Positions 35,033-43,892 of a stretch of 45,186 bases of DNA are shown here, in pieces (position 1 is the stretch's first letter; each line of letters opens with the position of its first letter). A program made the position numbers and the translations under genes. The notes beneath the pieces are model-generated. The model was not told the DNA's origin, did no database searches, and worked only from the letters and a program-made list of their open reading frames with translations. Source of the stretch: Phaeobacter sp. B1627 (GTDB lineage: Bacteria; Pseudomonadota; Alphaproteobacteria; Rhodobacterales; Rhodobacteraceae); the NCBI RefSeq assembly GCF_006265095.1, contig NZ_VCNK01000037.1:1-45186 (forward strand), given 5' to 3'.

Positions 35033-35371
35033 GTGATCACCTGCTGCTATTGTAGTGTGCAATCAGTGTTCACGCCGGATGCGCGGCTGCATGCGCTGGT
35101 GTGCGGCACCTGCGGGGCGCCCCTGTCGGCCCAGAAGCAACGCCCCCTGGTTGAGCAGAGGCCAAAGGCGGCAAAACCGGATCTCAAGGGAACGAAATTA
35201 CCGCGGGCCGGGAAAAAGAAGCCGAAAAAAGCCTCGTATCACACAGAGCGCAAGGGGGCATCGATCCATCGGGACGGCAGCCCGACGCGCAAAAAGAAAA
35301 AGAGCCGGAAATCGCCCTGGAAGTCGGTGTTCGAAGAGGTTTTCGATGTCATTGAGGACCTCTTTGACTAG
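35033..35371 (+). CDS. Zinc-ribbon protein with basic tail, unknown function
   Basis: A 112-aa protein from the GTG at 35033. Cys4/Cys7 (CCYC) and Cys24/Cys27 (CGTC) form a zinc ribbon. The rest is very basic (Lys-rich, PKKASY, RKKKKSRKS) and ends in an acidic helix (VFEEVFDVIEDLFD). Nucleic-acid binding is plausible but not shown. The true start may be 30 bases upstream: an AGGAGG site at 34992-34997 is five bases before an ATC codon at 35003, and the in-frame sequence from there (HRSISGGKVITCCYC) matches what I recall of the family's N-terminus. It follows rlmB closely and may be co-transcribed. Confidence 0.6.
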   Translation: MITCCYCSVQSVFTPDARLHALVCGTCGAPLSAQKQRPLVEQRPKAAKPDLKGTKLPRAGKKKPKKASYHTERKGASIHRDGSPTRKKKKSRKSPWKSVFEEVFDVIEDLFD

Positions 35372-35511
35372 GCTTTCGCCAAGCGGAGTGGTGGGCGTGT
35401 TGCACTCCTGAGTCACTCCGCTCACGCGGTGTTCAATTTCGCGTATGCTCTCTTTTCTCATCTAGCCGGTTTGGGCATTCTCTGCCTGTTCATCAAAGCC
35501 GGAGATCTCAT

Positions 35512-35994
35512 GTGCTGCTGTACCGTCTGAAATCGCTTCTGTTGACCATGGCCTGTGGGCTGCTGCTGGCCGCCTCGCTTGGTGTCGTGGCCGGCCAGCG
35601 TGCGATGGCCGGCACGGTCTATTTCTCGGTTCAGGACGGCATCGCCATCCGTGGCTACGATCCCGTGTCCTTCTTTTTCGCCGAAACCCCGGCGCGCGGG
35701 CACCGGTCGCATGCGGTGATGTGGAAAGGGGCGGTCTGGCTGTTTCAGTCGGCGGAGAATCAATCGCGGTTTGAGTCGAACCCGCGTGCCTTTGCGCCTC
35801 GGTTCGGGGGGCATTGCGCATATGGGATGGCCCGAGGGCGGATGTCCGATGGCGACCCGCTGGCGTGGGAAATCGTCGATGGCCAGCTCTTTCTCTTTCA
35901 TAATCAGAGGGTTGAAGATCTTTGGCGGGCGAACCACGATGCCATGATCCAGGCCGCCCGCGCTGTCTGGCCGGATATTCTGCGGGGCGAGTGA
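35512..35994 (+). CDS. YHS domain-containing exported protein
   Basis: A 160-aa protein with a signal peptide or anchor at residues 7-33 (LLLTMACGLLLAASLGVVAG). A YHS-type domain follows: IAIRGYDPVSFFF, MWKGAVWLFQSAENQSRFES, FGGHCAYGMARG, and FHNQRVEDLW. YHS domains occur in metal-related and oxygenase proteins; only one Cys is present, so a metal role is uncertain. The start is a GTG with a GGAGA site eight bases upstream, inside an out-of-frame ATG. It stands alone. Confidence 0.78.
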   Translation: MLLYRLKSLLLTMACGLLLAASLGVVAGQRAMAGTVYFSVQDGIAIRGYDPVSFFFAETPARGHRSHAVMWKGAVWLFQSAENQSRFESNPRAFAPRFGGHCAYGMARGRMSDGDPLAWEIVDGQLFLFHNQRVEDLWRANHDAMIQAARAVWPDILRGE

Positions 35995-36160
35995 CGTAGC
36001 CCTCTGTCGCAAGACCCCAAAGTCAAGCCTCAAAGCTCGCACACCGTTCACGAAAGTGAGAGCAGCCCTTTCATTTCCCCATCTGCGCACCACATTCAAA
36101 ATCAGGCTGTGGCTCTGGAACGGCCACAGATCTTTTTCACTGTCCCTCGTTCCACACCTG

Positions 36161-36188
36161 GCGCCCGAAGTTGCTTCGGGCGCTTTTT
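36161..36188 (+). terminator. Rho-independent terminator
   Basis: GCGCCCGAAG and CTTCGGGCGC form a 10-bp perfect stem with a 3-base loop followed by TTTTT. It is 167 bases after the YHS gene stop, with a second hairpin (CTGTGGC/GCCACAG) in between, so it ends either a long 3' UTR or a separate small RNA. Confidence 0.85.
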
Positions 36189-36292
36189 CTCTTCTCTGGC
36201 AGACGGTTCGCAGATAGTTCGCAGCGGGATCACAGAGGCTTCGTGGTGCAACAGGCCTTGCAAGGGCGCAATGGCGGCGCCAATGTGGGGCC

Positions 36293-36757
36293 ATGTATTC
36301 CGATGCTCTGTTCAAGAAGATCCTGACAACGACCAAGGTCATCGCCGTGGTCGGGGTGTCTCCTAATCCGGTGCGGCCGAGCTACTATGTGGCGCGCTAT
36401 CTGAAGCTGAAGGGGTTCCGGGTGATCCCGGTCAATCCCGGCCACGCGGGGAGGGAGCTGTTCGGAGAAACGGTGCGAGCTTCACTTCGGGACGTGGAAG
36501 TGCCGGTGGACATGGTCGATGTTTTTCGCCGCTCCGAGGCGGTTCCGCCTATTGTGGAAGAGGCGCTGGAGGTTTTTCCGCAGCTGCGCACGGTCTGGAT
36601 GCAGATCGGCGTTGAGAATGCGCAAGCCGCCGCCATGGCAGAGGCGCGGGGGGTGACGGTGATCCAGAACCGCTGTCCGAAGATCGAATACCAGCGATTG
36701 TTCGGGGAGCTGCGGCAGGGTGGCTTTGCGACCGGAATTATATCATCAAAACTATAG
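36293..36757 (+). CDS. CoA-binding domain protein (YccU-like)
   Basis: A 154-aa Rossmann-type protein of the CoA-binding family. Motifs are VIAVVGVSPNPVRPSYYVAR (nucleotide loop), RVIPVNPGHAGRELFGE, and the C-terminal VWMQIGVENAQAAAMAEARG followed by NRCPKIE. The function is unknown; E. coli YccU is the best-known relative. It is convergent with hisE across a hairpin-rich repeat. Confidence 0.82.
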   Translation: MYSDALFKKILTTTKVIAVVGVSPNPVRPSYYVARYLKLKGFRVIPVNPGHAGRELFGETVRASLRDVEVPVDMVDVFRRSEAVPPIVEEALEVFPQLRTVWMQIGVENAQAAAMAEARGVTVIQNRCPKIEYQRLFGELRQGGFATGIISSKL

Positions 36758-36768
36758 GCCAGAGGCGA

Positions 36769-36849
36769 GGGGGGCGCTCCCGCCCGTCGGGTTCTGCATT
36801 GAAATGCAGCCCCTCCCGTTGGGCCGGGCGCCTTGCCTGCGGCAAGGCG
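36769..36849. repeat. Double-hairpin intergenic repeat, variant copy B
   Basis: It opens with GGGGGGCGCTCCCGCCC, carries a small hairpin CTGCAT/ATGCAG, then GTTGGGCCGGGCG and a perfect 9-bp hairpin CGCCTTGCC/GGCAAGGCG. The order of blocks matches copies A and C, but the CGCTTCGGGC hairpin is replaced. It lies between convergent genes. Confidence 0.55.
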
Positions 36850-36907
36850 GGCGCGCGTCGCGACTGGTGCCTGCCGGGGTCGCTGCGGCGTCGCGCGTCG
36901 GGACGGT

Positions 36908-37228
36908 TCAGGATGCGGATGGCCGCGCGGCTTTTTCATCGATGCCGCTGAGACCCTGGCGCTGGGCAAGCACGGCCAGAACGTCGTCCAGTGACACATC
37001 GCGCGCCGCCAGCATGACAAGGAAGTGATAGAGCACATCGGCCCCTTCGGAGGCGAGGCCCGCCTTGTCATCCCGGACCGCTTCGATGATCGCCTCGATC
37101 GCTTCTTCGCCGAATTTCTCGGCACATTTCTCGGGGCCTTTGGAAAGAAGCCTGGCCGTCCAGCTGGTGTCCGGATCTGCGGATTTGCGCGCCTGTATGG
37201 TGGCTTCTAGCTCGTGCAGCAGGGTCAT
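36908..37228 (-). CDS. hisE: Phosphoribosyl-ATP pyrophosphatase
   Basis: A 106-aa all-alpha NTP pyrophosphatase, second step of histidine synthesis. The motifs [20 protein letters not shown] and [21 protein letters not shown] carry the conserved Glu/Asp metal ligands. It overlaps the hisF stop by four bases. It is the last gene of the his group in this window. Confidence 0.92.
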   Translation of the reverse strand: MTLLHELEATIQARKSADPDTSWTARLLSKGPEKCAEKFGEEAIEAIIEAVRDDKAGLASEGADVLYHFLVMLAARDVSLDDVLAVLAQRQGLSGIDEKAARPSAS

Positions 37229-37986
37229 TGGAGCCTCATCGGGATGCCGTTTGCGATCATATGGTGTTTGGCGTCTTGCACGGTGTACTCGCCGAAGTGA
37301 AAGATTGACGCCGCGAGGACCGCACTGGCGCCGCCCTTGGTCACTCCCTCGACCAGGTGATCCAAGTTGCCGACGCCGCCGGAGGCAATCACCGGCACGG
37401 CCACGGCGTCAGAGACGGCGCGGGTCATTTCGAGGTTGAAGCCGGATTTGGTGCCGTCGCGGTCCATCGAGGTCAACAGGATTTCACCGGCGCCCTTGGC
37501 GGTGACCAGGCGGGCAAAGTCGACCGCGTCAATTCCGGTTTCGCGGCGGCCGCCGTGGGTAAAGATCTCCCATTTGCCGGGCGCTACGGATTTGGCGTCA
37601 ATGGCGCAGACGATGCACTGGCTGCCGAACTGGTCGGCGCTCTCGGCGATCACGTCCGGGTTGGCCACGGCGGCAGAGTTGAACGACACCTTGTCCGCCC
37701 CCGCCAGCAGCAGCGCCCGCACGTCGTCCTTGCTGCGCACGCCCCCGCCCACGGTCAGCGGAACAAAACACTGCTCGGCCGTGCGGCGGACCATGTCGAA
37801 CATCGTTCCGCGGTTTTCATGGGTTGCGTGGATGTCGAGAAAACAGATTTCGTCAGCGCCGGCGGCGTCATAGGCGCGTGCGGCCTCGACCGGGTCACCT
37901 GCATCGCGCAGGCCGACAAAATTCACCCCCTTGACCACACGGCCATCGGCCACATCGAGACAGGGGATCAGGCGGGTTTTCAGCAT
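37225..37986 (-). CDS. hisF: Imidazole glycerol phosphate synthase cyclase subunit
   Basis: A 253-aa TIM barrel with [16 protein letters not shown] at the start (catalytic Asp11), [15 protein letters not shown], the second catalytic Asp in CAIDAKSV, and [12 protein letters not shown] for phosphate binding. Works with HisH, encoded 2.3 kb upstream. Normal length. Separated from hisA by 355 bases that contain a double-hairpin repeat. Confidence 0.95.
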   Translation of the reverse strand: MLKTRLIPCLDVADGRVVKGVNFVGLRDAGDPVEAARAYDAAGADEICFLDIHATHENRGTMFDMVRRTAEQCFVPLTVGGGVRSKDDVRALLLAGADKVSFNSAAVANPDVIAESADQFGSQCIVCAIDAKSVAPGKWEIFTHGGRRETGIDAVDFARLVTAKGAGEILLTSMDRDGTKSGFNLEMTRAVSDAVAVPVIASGGVGNLDHLVEGVTKGGASAVLAASIFHFGEYTVQDAKHHMIANGIPMRLQ

Positions 37987-38180
37987 GGTTCAGCGAGGCC
38001 TCTTGCGGATCAGGTCGATCAATGCCATGCGCCGCTGAAAAAGGCCAGTCTACCAGTGCGCGGGTGCATCAGTATCGCAGGGAAGCAAGGTACAGAGTGC
38101 GCCCGGCGGAGGATCGCAGTGGCGTGAAGCCTGCCTATGAAGCGCGCAAATGCATCCCCCCACGAAGAGCCTCCGGTGTG

Positions 38181-38309
38181 CTCCCGCCCACGCGGGGATC
38201 GCCCCCTTTGGGGTCGACCCTCGCGAGGTTGGGCTGGGCGGCGCGGCGCGTGTCCAAAGGACACGCGCCGCGCCGGTCGCTTCGGGCACAGCCCGAAGCG
38301 AAACACCTC
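38181..38309. repeat. Double-hairpin intergenic repeat, copy C
   Basis: CTCCCGCCCA, a variable part with a CCCC-CTTT-GGGG stem, GGTTGGGC, a perfect 16-bp hairpin (38240-38255 with 38259-38274), a perfect 10-bp hairpin CGCTTCGGGC/GCCCGAAGCG (38278-38300) and the tail AAACACCTC. Same block order as copy A, but the 16-bp stem differs in sequence while keeping full pairing. It lies between hisA and hisF, both leftward. The rest of the 37987-38341 spacer has no gene. Confidence 0.8.
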
Positions 38310-38341
38310 CTCCGACGCGTGTAGGCCAGAGGCAACGCAGG

Positions 38342-39064
38342 TCAGTCTTTCAGGACGGCAAGAGCTTCCTTCAGGTCGATAGCGCCATCATAGAGCGCCC
38401 GCCCCGAGATTGCGCCATTCAGCGGAGCACCACAGGATTTGAGCGCGCGCAGATCGTCCAGGGATGACACACCGCCGGAGGCGATCACCGGGATCGATAC
38501 GGCCTTGGCCAGAGTGGCGGTGGCGTCGATGTTTGGCCCCTTCATTGCGCCATCGCGCAGGATATCGGTATAGATGAGTGCCGCCACACCGGCATCTTCA
38601 AAGGACCTGGCGAGGGAGGTCACATCCACGTCGGTCTCCTCGGCCCAGCCCTTGGTTGCAACCTTGCCGTTGCGGGCGTCGATCCCGACGGCGACCTTGC
38701 CCGGAAACGCCCTTGCGGCCTCCCGCACGAGGGCCGGGTTTTCTACCGCCACCGTGCCGAGAATGACGCGGGCCAGTCCCTTGTCGAGCCAGCGCTCGAT
38801 GGTGGCCATATCGCGGATCCCGCCCCCCAGCTGCGCCGGCACATTGGTCTGTTTCAGGATTTCTTCCACCGGGCGGGCATTGACCGGCTCTCCTGCGAAA
38901 GCGCCGTTCAGATCGACCAGATGCAGCCACTCACAGCCCGCCGCGACGAACTCCAGCGCCTGTGCGGCCGGGTTGTCATTGAACACCGTGGTTTTGTCCA
39001 TATCGCCATGCAGGAGCCGCACGGCCTGACCGTCCTTGAGGTCGATGGCGGGGTAGAGGATCAT
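38342..39064 (-). CDS. hisA: ProFAR isomerase HisA
   Basis: A 240-aa TIM barrel isomerase. The start [20 protein letters not shown] contains catalytic Asp8. The second catalytic Asp is in [25 protein letters not shown] and [13 protein letters not shown] bind phosphate. The two adjacent ATGs (39067 and 39064) share a GAAGGG site; 39064 gives the usual family start. Confidence 0.95.
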   Translation of the reverse strand: MILYPAIDLKDGQAVRLLHGDMDKTTVFNDNPAAQALEFVAAGCEWLHLVDLNGAFAGEPVNARPVEEILKQTNVPAQLGGGIRDMATIERWLDKGLARVILGTVAVENPALVREAARAFPGKVAVGIDARNGKVATKGWAEETDVDVTSLARSFEDAGVAALIYTDILRDGAMKGPNIDATATLAKAVSIPVIASGGVSSLDDLRALKSCGAPLNGAISGRALYDGAIDLKEALAVLKD

Positions 39065-39266
39065 CATATGCACCCTTCGTGGTGGTTTCGAACGTCTGAG
39101 CGCCCTTTTGCCCAAGCGGCACGACAATTGCAACGCATGGCCTGCGGCGTGCGGCGGCCGGGAAAGGTGAGGGCCTGGGCGCCAGCGCGGCAAGGCGACC
39201 CGAGGTCAATCTTGCCTGCGTGGCCCGGCCTCGGTCACAGTTGCCGCAGTAGGGAGGAACCACACC

Positions 39267-39656
39267 ATGAAACAGATGATTGCTATTCTCGCGGTATCGG
39301 CGGGCCTTGCCAGCGCTGCACTGGCTGCAGACCCGATTGAGGGCACCTGGCAAACGGAACCCGACGATGGCGCCTATGCCCATGTGGCCATGGCGCCCTG
39401 CGGCGGCGGCCTCTGCGGGACCATCGCGCGCACCTTCAATGACAGTGGCGAGTATAAATCTCCGAACCTCGGAAAGAGGCTGGTGATCGATATGAAACCG
39501 AAGGGCGGCGGTGCCTATGAGGGCAAGGTCTGGCGCCCGTCAAATGACAAGATCTACATCGGCAAGATGGATCTGAACGGAAATTCTCTTCGCTTGCGTG
39601 GCTGCGTCGCGGGTGGGTTGATCTGTTCGAAGCAGACCTGGACGCGTGCCAAGTAA
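39267..39656 (+). CDS. DUF2147 exported protein
   Basis: A 129-aa protein with a cleavable signal peptide (cleavage near ALAADP) and the DUF2147 pattern: IEGTWQTEPDDGAYAHV, CGGGLCGTI, and YEGKVWRPSNDKIYIGKM followed by LRLRGCVAGGLICSKQTW. Cys residues may pair in the periplasm. The function is unknown. It is divergent from hisA and carries a AGGAGG-like site. Its last two codons and stop are the first unit of a tandem repeat. Confidence 0.85.
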   Translation: MKQMIAILAVSAGLASAALAADPIEGTWQTEPDDGAYAHVAMAPCGGGLCGTIARTFNDSGEYKSPNLGKRLVIDMKPKGGGAYEGKVWRPSNDKIYIGKMDLNGNSLRLRGCVAGGLICSKQTWTRAK

Positions 39657-39704
39657 ACCGGGCCAAGTAAACCGGGCCAAGTAAAGCCGGCCATGTAAAC
39701 CAAG
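39648..39704. repeat. 14-bp tandem repeat copying the end of the DUF2147 gene
   Basis: Units GCCAAGTAAACCGG, a second exact copy, a third with one inserted base, and a diverged fourth. The first unit contains the Ala-Lys-stop end of the gene, so each copy repeats the stop codon. Further GCAG/GGCA-rich imperfect repeats continue to about 39800. Confidence 0.88.
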
Positions 39705-39826
39705 CAGACGCGCGGCCGGTAGAACGGTCAGCAGAGCGATGCGCGCAGCAGGCTGGGCAGCGATCGGCAGAGCAGGCTGCGCCGGGCAGGCCACAGGCCT
39801 GCGCGCTCAGGTCAGATCCGGACCGC

Positions 39827-40144
39827 TCAGAACAGCCCCATCTGGACCGGGATCGGGACAAAGCCGCGTTTGACCTGCTGTGCGCGGGCGCTGTCGAACA
39901 GGGCCTGCGCCTCATCAAGCGAGGCACAGTAGTTGCGCCGCTCGTGGCCGCCCGGCTTGCCGATCGGGCCGGAGGCCTGAACCACACACCAGTCGCCGAA
40001 CAGGGTCGGCGTCAGGCTCAGCACCAGATAGCGGTGCTGCCCGTCCCGGTGGCTGAATTTTTCAAAACGCAAGTACAAGGCAGATCTGGCCTGGCGAGAA
40101 AGAAAGGTCACGCCCATATGCCTTGTCAGAAAGGCGGTGTCCAT
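39827..40144 (-). CDS. Small protein with a WGR-like domain
   Basis: A 105-aa protein. The central part, YLRFEKFSHRDGQHRYLVLS then GDWCVVQASGPIGKPGGHER, follows the WGR-domain pattern (conserved W, then GxIGxxG), although the WGR triplet itself is SGP here. The end ALFDSARAQQVKRGFVPIPV is also typical. WGR domains bind nucleic acids, for example in PARP, but stand-alone bacterial forms have no known role. The start is uncertain: an ATG at 40144 lacks a good ribosome site. Confidence 0.65.
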   Translation of the reverse strand: MDTAFLTRHMGVTFLSRQARSALYLRFEKFSHRDGQHRYLVLSLTPTLFGDWCVVQASGPIGKPGGHERRNYCASLDEAQALFDSARAQQVKRGFVPIPVQMGLF

Positions 40145-40256
40145 TGCCGACCGCAAGTCATGCCTGACCTCAGGCGCCCCCAGTAATCAATAGTCCAGGA
40201 AACGATAGTCACGGCAAAACCCGGCCGGAGGGCGAGGCGTCATCACCCCCTGACGG

Positions 40257-40895
40257 TCAAGGGGCCCATTTGAGGAAGTTCGCAATCATCCGCAGCCCCA
40301 CGTGCTGGCTTTTCTCCGGGTGAAACTGCATGCCGAGCACGGTGTCATGGCCCACCACGGCGGTGACATCGCCGGAGTAGTCGACATGGGCCAGGCGCTC
40401 GGTCGGCCGGGCGACGCGGAAGTGATAGCTGTGCACAAAATAGCAGTGATCCCCGGTGCGGATGCCCTCGAAGATCGGGTGGGGCTGGTCGATGATCAGA
40501 TCGTTCCACCCCATGTGCGGGACCTTCAGCGCCGGATCCTGCGGGGTGATCCTGACCACGTCGCCTGCGACCCAATCGAGGCCCGCAGTCTCCTCGTATT
40601 CATGGCCGGTGGTGGCCATCAGTTGCATGCCGACACAGATGCCGAGGAAGGGCCGGCCGCGATTTTCAACCGCGTCGACCATGGCGTCATAGATCCCCTT
40701 GTGCCCGCGCAGTTCAGCCGCACAGGCCGGAAAGGCACCGTCGCCCGGCAGCACCAGACGGTCCGCCCGGGCCACGACCTCTGCATCTGAGGTGACCACA
40801 ACCTCGCCCGCGTCGACCTCTGCGGCCATCCGCTGAAAGGCTTTTTCGGCGGAGTGCAGGTTGCCGGATTCATAGTCGATGATGGCGGTCAGCAT
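40257..40895 (-). CDS. hisH: Imidazole glycerol phosphate synthase glutaminase subunit
   Basis: A 212-aa class I glutamine amidotransferase feeding ammonia to HisF. Marks are the start AIIDYESGNLHSAEKAF, VLPGDGAFPACAAEL, the nucleophile Cys in FLGICVGMQLM, YFVHSYHF, and the His-Glu pair in GMQFHPEKSQ. Normal length and motifs. Confidence 0.95.
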   Translation of the reverse strand: MLTAIIDYESGNLHSAEKAFQRMAAEVDAGEVVVTSDAEVVARADRLVLPGDGAFPACAAELRGHKGIYDAMVDAVENRGRPFLGICVGMQLMATTGHEYEETAGLDWVAGDVVRITPQDPALKVPHMGWNDLIIDQPHPIFEGIRTGDHCYFVHSYHFRVARPTERLAHVDYSGDVTAVVGHDTVLGMQFHPEKSQHVGLRMIANFLKWAP

Positions 40896-40943
40896 GGGCG
40901 CAGTGTCCTTGTGTCTCAGACCTCAGGAAGTGGCGGCAAAATG

Positions 40944-41027
40944 GGCAATGGTCAAGGGGATGGCCAGTGGGATGGCCGGGGAGATGGCCAGGGGGATGGC
41001 CAGGGGTAGGGCCAGGCGGGGCAGGGG
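40944..41027. repeat. 12-bp tandem repeat between hisH and hisB
   Basis: Five to seven units close to GGGGATGGCCAG. Since 12 is a multiple of three, every frame is open, and on the minus strand it reads as repeated Pro-Leu-Ala-Ile. I treat it as non-coding. Confidence 0.8.
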
Positions 41028-41115
41028 GCAGGGCGATGTGATCCATGGGTCCGGACGCGGCCAGCCCGCATGCGCTGTCGCGCCGCCCGTCACCGGGGCG
41101 GCGCCCTCAGCGGGA

Positions 41116-41703
41116 TCAGAGCGCGCCCTTGGTGGAGGGGACCGCGTCCGCCTTGCGGGGATCAACGTCCACGGCGGTCCGCAGCGCCCGGGCCACGGCC
41201 TTGAAGGCGGCCTCGGCGATGTGGTGGCTGTTCACCCCGTGGATCTGGTCGATATGCAGGGTAATGCCGCCATGGGTCGCCAGCGCCTGAAAGAACTCGC
41301 GCACCAGCTCGGTGTCGAAGGTGCCGATTTTCGCGGTCGGCAGGGTGACATTCCACACCAGAAACGGGCGGGCCGACAGATCCAGCGCCGCGCGCACCTG
41401 CGCATCGTCCATCGGCAGGTGACATTCGCCATAGCGATTGATGCCGCGCTTGTCGCCGAGCGCCTGCACCAGGGCCTGGCCGAGGGCAATGCCGGTATCC
41501 TCGACCGTGTGGTGGTCGTCGATGTGGTAGTCGCCCTTGGCGCGGATGGTCATGTCGATCAGCGAATGGCGCGACAACTGGTCCAGCATATGATCGAAAA
41601 AGCCGACGCCGGTCTGATTGTCATATGTGCCGCTGCCGTCAAGATTGACCGATACGGAGATCTCCGTTTCGGCCGTGGAGCGGGAAACCTGGGCTGTGCG
41701 CAT
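41116..41703 (-). CDS. hisB: Imidazoleglycerol-phosphate dehydratase
   Basis: A 195-aa monofunctional dehydratase. The metal-binding His/Glu clusters are in [29 protein letters not shown] and [10 protein letters not shown]. It has no phosphatase domain, as usual outside enterics. It is the first his gene on this strand, 220 bases before hisH. Confidence 0.95.
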   Translation of the reverse strand: MRTAQVSRSTAETEISVSVNLDGSGTYDNQTGVGFFDHMLDQLSRHSLIDMTIRAKGDYHIDDHHTVEDTGIALGQALVQALGDKRGINRYGECHLPMDDAQVRAALDLSARPFLVWNVTLPTAKIGTFDTELVREFFQALATHGGITLHIDQIHGVNSHHIAEAAFKAVARALRTAVDVDPRKADAVPSTKGAL

Positions 41704-41882
41704 GGGAAGGTCCTCATTCTATGCCCGTGGCTTATAAGGCGGGGGCGCGGGGGGGCTCAAGCCCGGGAAGGCAGAAAGGCAGGGGCTGTGACATCAATGG
41801 GGCGGCCTGCGCGGGATTGCCCTTTGTTGCGGCGCATGCGACGTTGCCGGGCAATCAGACCTGACAGAATTCGAGGCCCGTT

Positions 41883-42122
41883 ATGTCGACCTGTGTCTTT
41901 ATCCAGATCCGCTGTAAACCCGGCACCACCTACAAGGTTGCCGAAGATATTGCGTTGCGGGAGATCCACTCGGAACTCTATTCCACCAGCGGCGAATATG
42001 ACTTGCTGATGAAGCTCTATATTCCGCAAGGCGCGGATGTGGGGAAATACATCAATGACCATCTTCTGCAGATCCCGAACATTGAGCGATCCCTGACCAC
42101 GATGACCTATAACGTGTTCTGA
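41883..42122 (+). CDS. Stand-alone Lrp/AsnC ligand-binding domain protein
   Basis: A 79-aa RAM (regulation of amino acid metabolism) domain without a DNA-binding part. It has the fold pattern CVFIQIRCKPGTTYKVAEDI, ELYSTSGEYDLLMKLYIPQG and RSLTTMTYNVF. Such proteins form ring-shaped oligomers and bind amino acids; they may modulate full-length Lrp proteins. No partner gene is adjacent. Confidence 0.85.
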   Translation: MSTCVFIQIRCKPGTTYKVAEDIALREIHSELYSTSGEYDLLMKLYIPQGADVGKYINDHLLQIPNIERSLTTMTYNVF

Positions 42123-42267
42123 GAGGTAACCCAAAGGAGCGCCTCGCGGCGCACTGGATGAGCTTTCCCGAGAGGGAAAGCCGGTCCCTGTCACGGCAGC
42201 CGATGGAAGGGTGCTGATGCACCTGAGGCCGATGCACAGCTGGTCAGGCGGGCTGTATCGGACAGGC

Positions 42268-42355
42268 TGGGATGTGACTTGCTAGGATTTGACTGGCTGC
42301 GATCCGGCAGGCGGGAATTTTGCGGGCGAGATTTTGCGGGCGGGATGTGGCGCCG
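42268..42355. repeat. Degenerate 14-15 bp tandem repeat
   Basis: About six diverged units; the clearest pair is GGAATTTTGCGGGC and GAGATTTTGCGGGC. Read on the minus strand it would give five-residue repeats such as ARKIP, ACRIA and ASHIP. It occupies the spacer between the RAM protein and the aminotransferase gene; the rest of 42123-42472 holds nothing recognisable. Confidence 0.6.
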
Positions 42356-42472
42356 TTATCTTCCGGTGGTATGGGGCCGTGCACGATACGCGCAGGGCCC
42401 CGCCCAGATGTCCCAGATGTCCCTGTCCCCGCGCCCCGGATGAGCCAGCAAGGGACAGCCAGCGCCCGGGGA

Positions 42473-43825
42473 TCACCCGTCCAGCAACCCTTCGGACTTG
42501 AGCTGATCGTAGGCTGCGTCGACACCTGCCTTGGCGCGTCGGAGCATCTCGTCGACTTCGTCTCTGGTGATGATCAGGGGCGGGCAGAAGGCCAGAGCGT
42601 TGCCCGCGACGGCGCGCAGAATGAGCCCCTCGGCCTGACAGGCCTGGACAGCCGCCGCGCCGCCCTTGCCGCCCGCGATGGTGGCGCCTGTGGTTTTGTT
42701 CGACACCAGCTCCAGCGCCGCAATCAGGCCCTTGCCGCGCACTTCGCCCACCATTGGGTGGTCTTCGAACATCTCGCGCAGCCGGGTCTGCATATAGGCA
42801 CCGACCTCTGCGGCATGTTCGAAAATCCCGTCGCGTTCGTAGATTTCGAGCGTTTTCAGAGCGGCGGCGCAGGCGGCGGGATGGCCGGAATAGGTGTAGC
42901 CATGGCCAAAGACGCCGACCTGGTTGGTCTGGTCGATCATCGCGTCATACATCCAGCCGGGGATGACCGCGGCGGAGATCGGGAAATAGGCCGAGGAGAG
43001 CTGCTTGGCGAAGGTCATCAGGTCCGGTTTGATGCCCATTGTGGTGCTGCCGAAATCGGCTCCGGTGCGGCCGAAACCGCAGATGACCTCATCGGCCCAG
43101 ACCAGAATGTCATGTTTGCGTAGCAGCGCCTGCAGCCCTTCGTAATATCCCTCCGGGGGCACGATCACGCCGGAGGCGCCGGTGATCGGCTCCACGATCA
43201 TGGCCGCGATGGTGGCGGGATCCTCGGCGAGGATCTGATCTTCGAGCGAGGTCAGGATGCGGTCGACGAATTGCGCTTCGGTCTCATTGCCCTTGCGGCC
43301 GGTATAGTAATGCGGCGCATCCGTGCGCAGGATCGACAGGGCCTCCAGCGGGGCATCGAAATGGGCCAGGTTCGCGGGCAGAGAGGTCAGGGCGCCGGCC
43401 GCGACGGTGACACCGTGATAGCCGCGTTCGCGGGTGATGATCTTGCGCTTTTCCGGTTTGCCGATCGCGTTGAAGTAGTAGCGCAGCATCTTGTAGTGCG
43501 AATCATTGGCGTCGGACCCGGAGTTGCCGAAGAAGAAATAGGCGTCCTCCACCGGCACCATCGCCTTGAGCTTGTCGGCCAGCTGCATCACCGGTTCATG
43601 GGTCTTGCCGCCGAATGTGTGCTGAAAGGGAAGGCGGTGCAGCTGTTCGGTGATGGCTTCGACCACTTCGCTGTTGGAATAGCCCAAAGAGGTGCACCAC
43701 AGGCCCGCGAGCCCTTCGATGTATTCCTTGCCGTCGCTGTCGTAGACGTGGATGCCCTCACCATGGGTGATGCAGAGCTGCTCCGTCGCGGTGAAATTCG
43801 TCGTTGGGTAAATCACGGAGGACAT
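42473..43825 (-). CDS. Class III PLP-dependent aminotransferase (omega-amino acid/polyamine type)
   Basis: A 450-aa fold-type I enzyme. Marks are GLAGLWCTSLGYSN, FFFGNSGSDAND (PLP phosphate), RERGYHGVTVAAGAL, the PLP Asp in VWADEVICGFGRTG, and the PLP Lys in LMTFAKQLSSAY. GVFGHGYTYSGHPAACAAAL is strong for the group that includes putrescine-, taurine- and beta-alanine-pyruvate aminotransferases. The exact amine donor cannot be told from sequence. The start at 43825 has an AGGAA site; a longer frame continues into the promoter. Confidence 0.85.
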   Translation of the reverse strand: MSSVIYPTTNFTATEQLCITHGEGIHVYDSDGKEYIEGLAGLWCTSLGYSNSEVVEAITEQLHRLPFQHTFGGKTHEPVMQLADKLKAMVPVEDAYFFFGNSGSDANDSHYKMLRYYFNAIGKPEKRKIITRERGYHGVTVAAGALTSLPANLAHFDAPLEALSILRTDAPHYYTGRKGNETEAQFVDRILTSLEDQILAEDPATIAAMIVEPITGASGVIVPPEGYYEGLQALLRKHDILVWADEVICGFGRTGADFGSTTMGIKPDLMTFAKQLSSAYFPISAAVIPGWMYDAMIDQTNQVGVFGHGYTYSGHPAACAAALKTLEIYERDGIFEHAAEVGAYMQTRLREMFEDHPMVGEVRGKGLIAALELVSNKTTGATIAGGKGGAAAVQACQAEGLILRAVAGNALAFCPPLIITRDEVDEMLRRAKAGVDAAYDQLKSEGLLDG

Positions 43826-43892
43826 GCGGCCGGTTCCTTTGCTGCCAGAGAGATGGTGCAAGGATTGGCGGGCATTGCCGGAACAGTCAATT

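Noticed and set aside
38174-38205. Sequence resembling a type I-E CRISPR repeat (GTGTGCTCCCGCCCACGCGG)
   Set aside because: Only one copy, no regularly spaced repeats or cas genes. It belongs to the double-hairpin repeat copy C.
40923-41165. 80-aa minus-strand frame with a hydrophobic PLAI-repeat segment between hisB and hisH
   Set aside because: The frame is open only because a 12-bp tandem repeat keeps all frames open; no start signal and it overlaps the hisB end.
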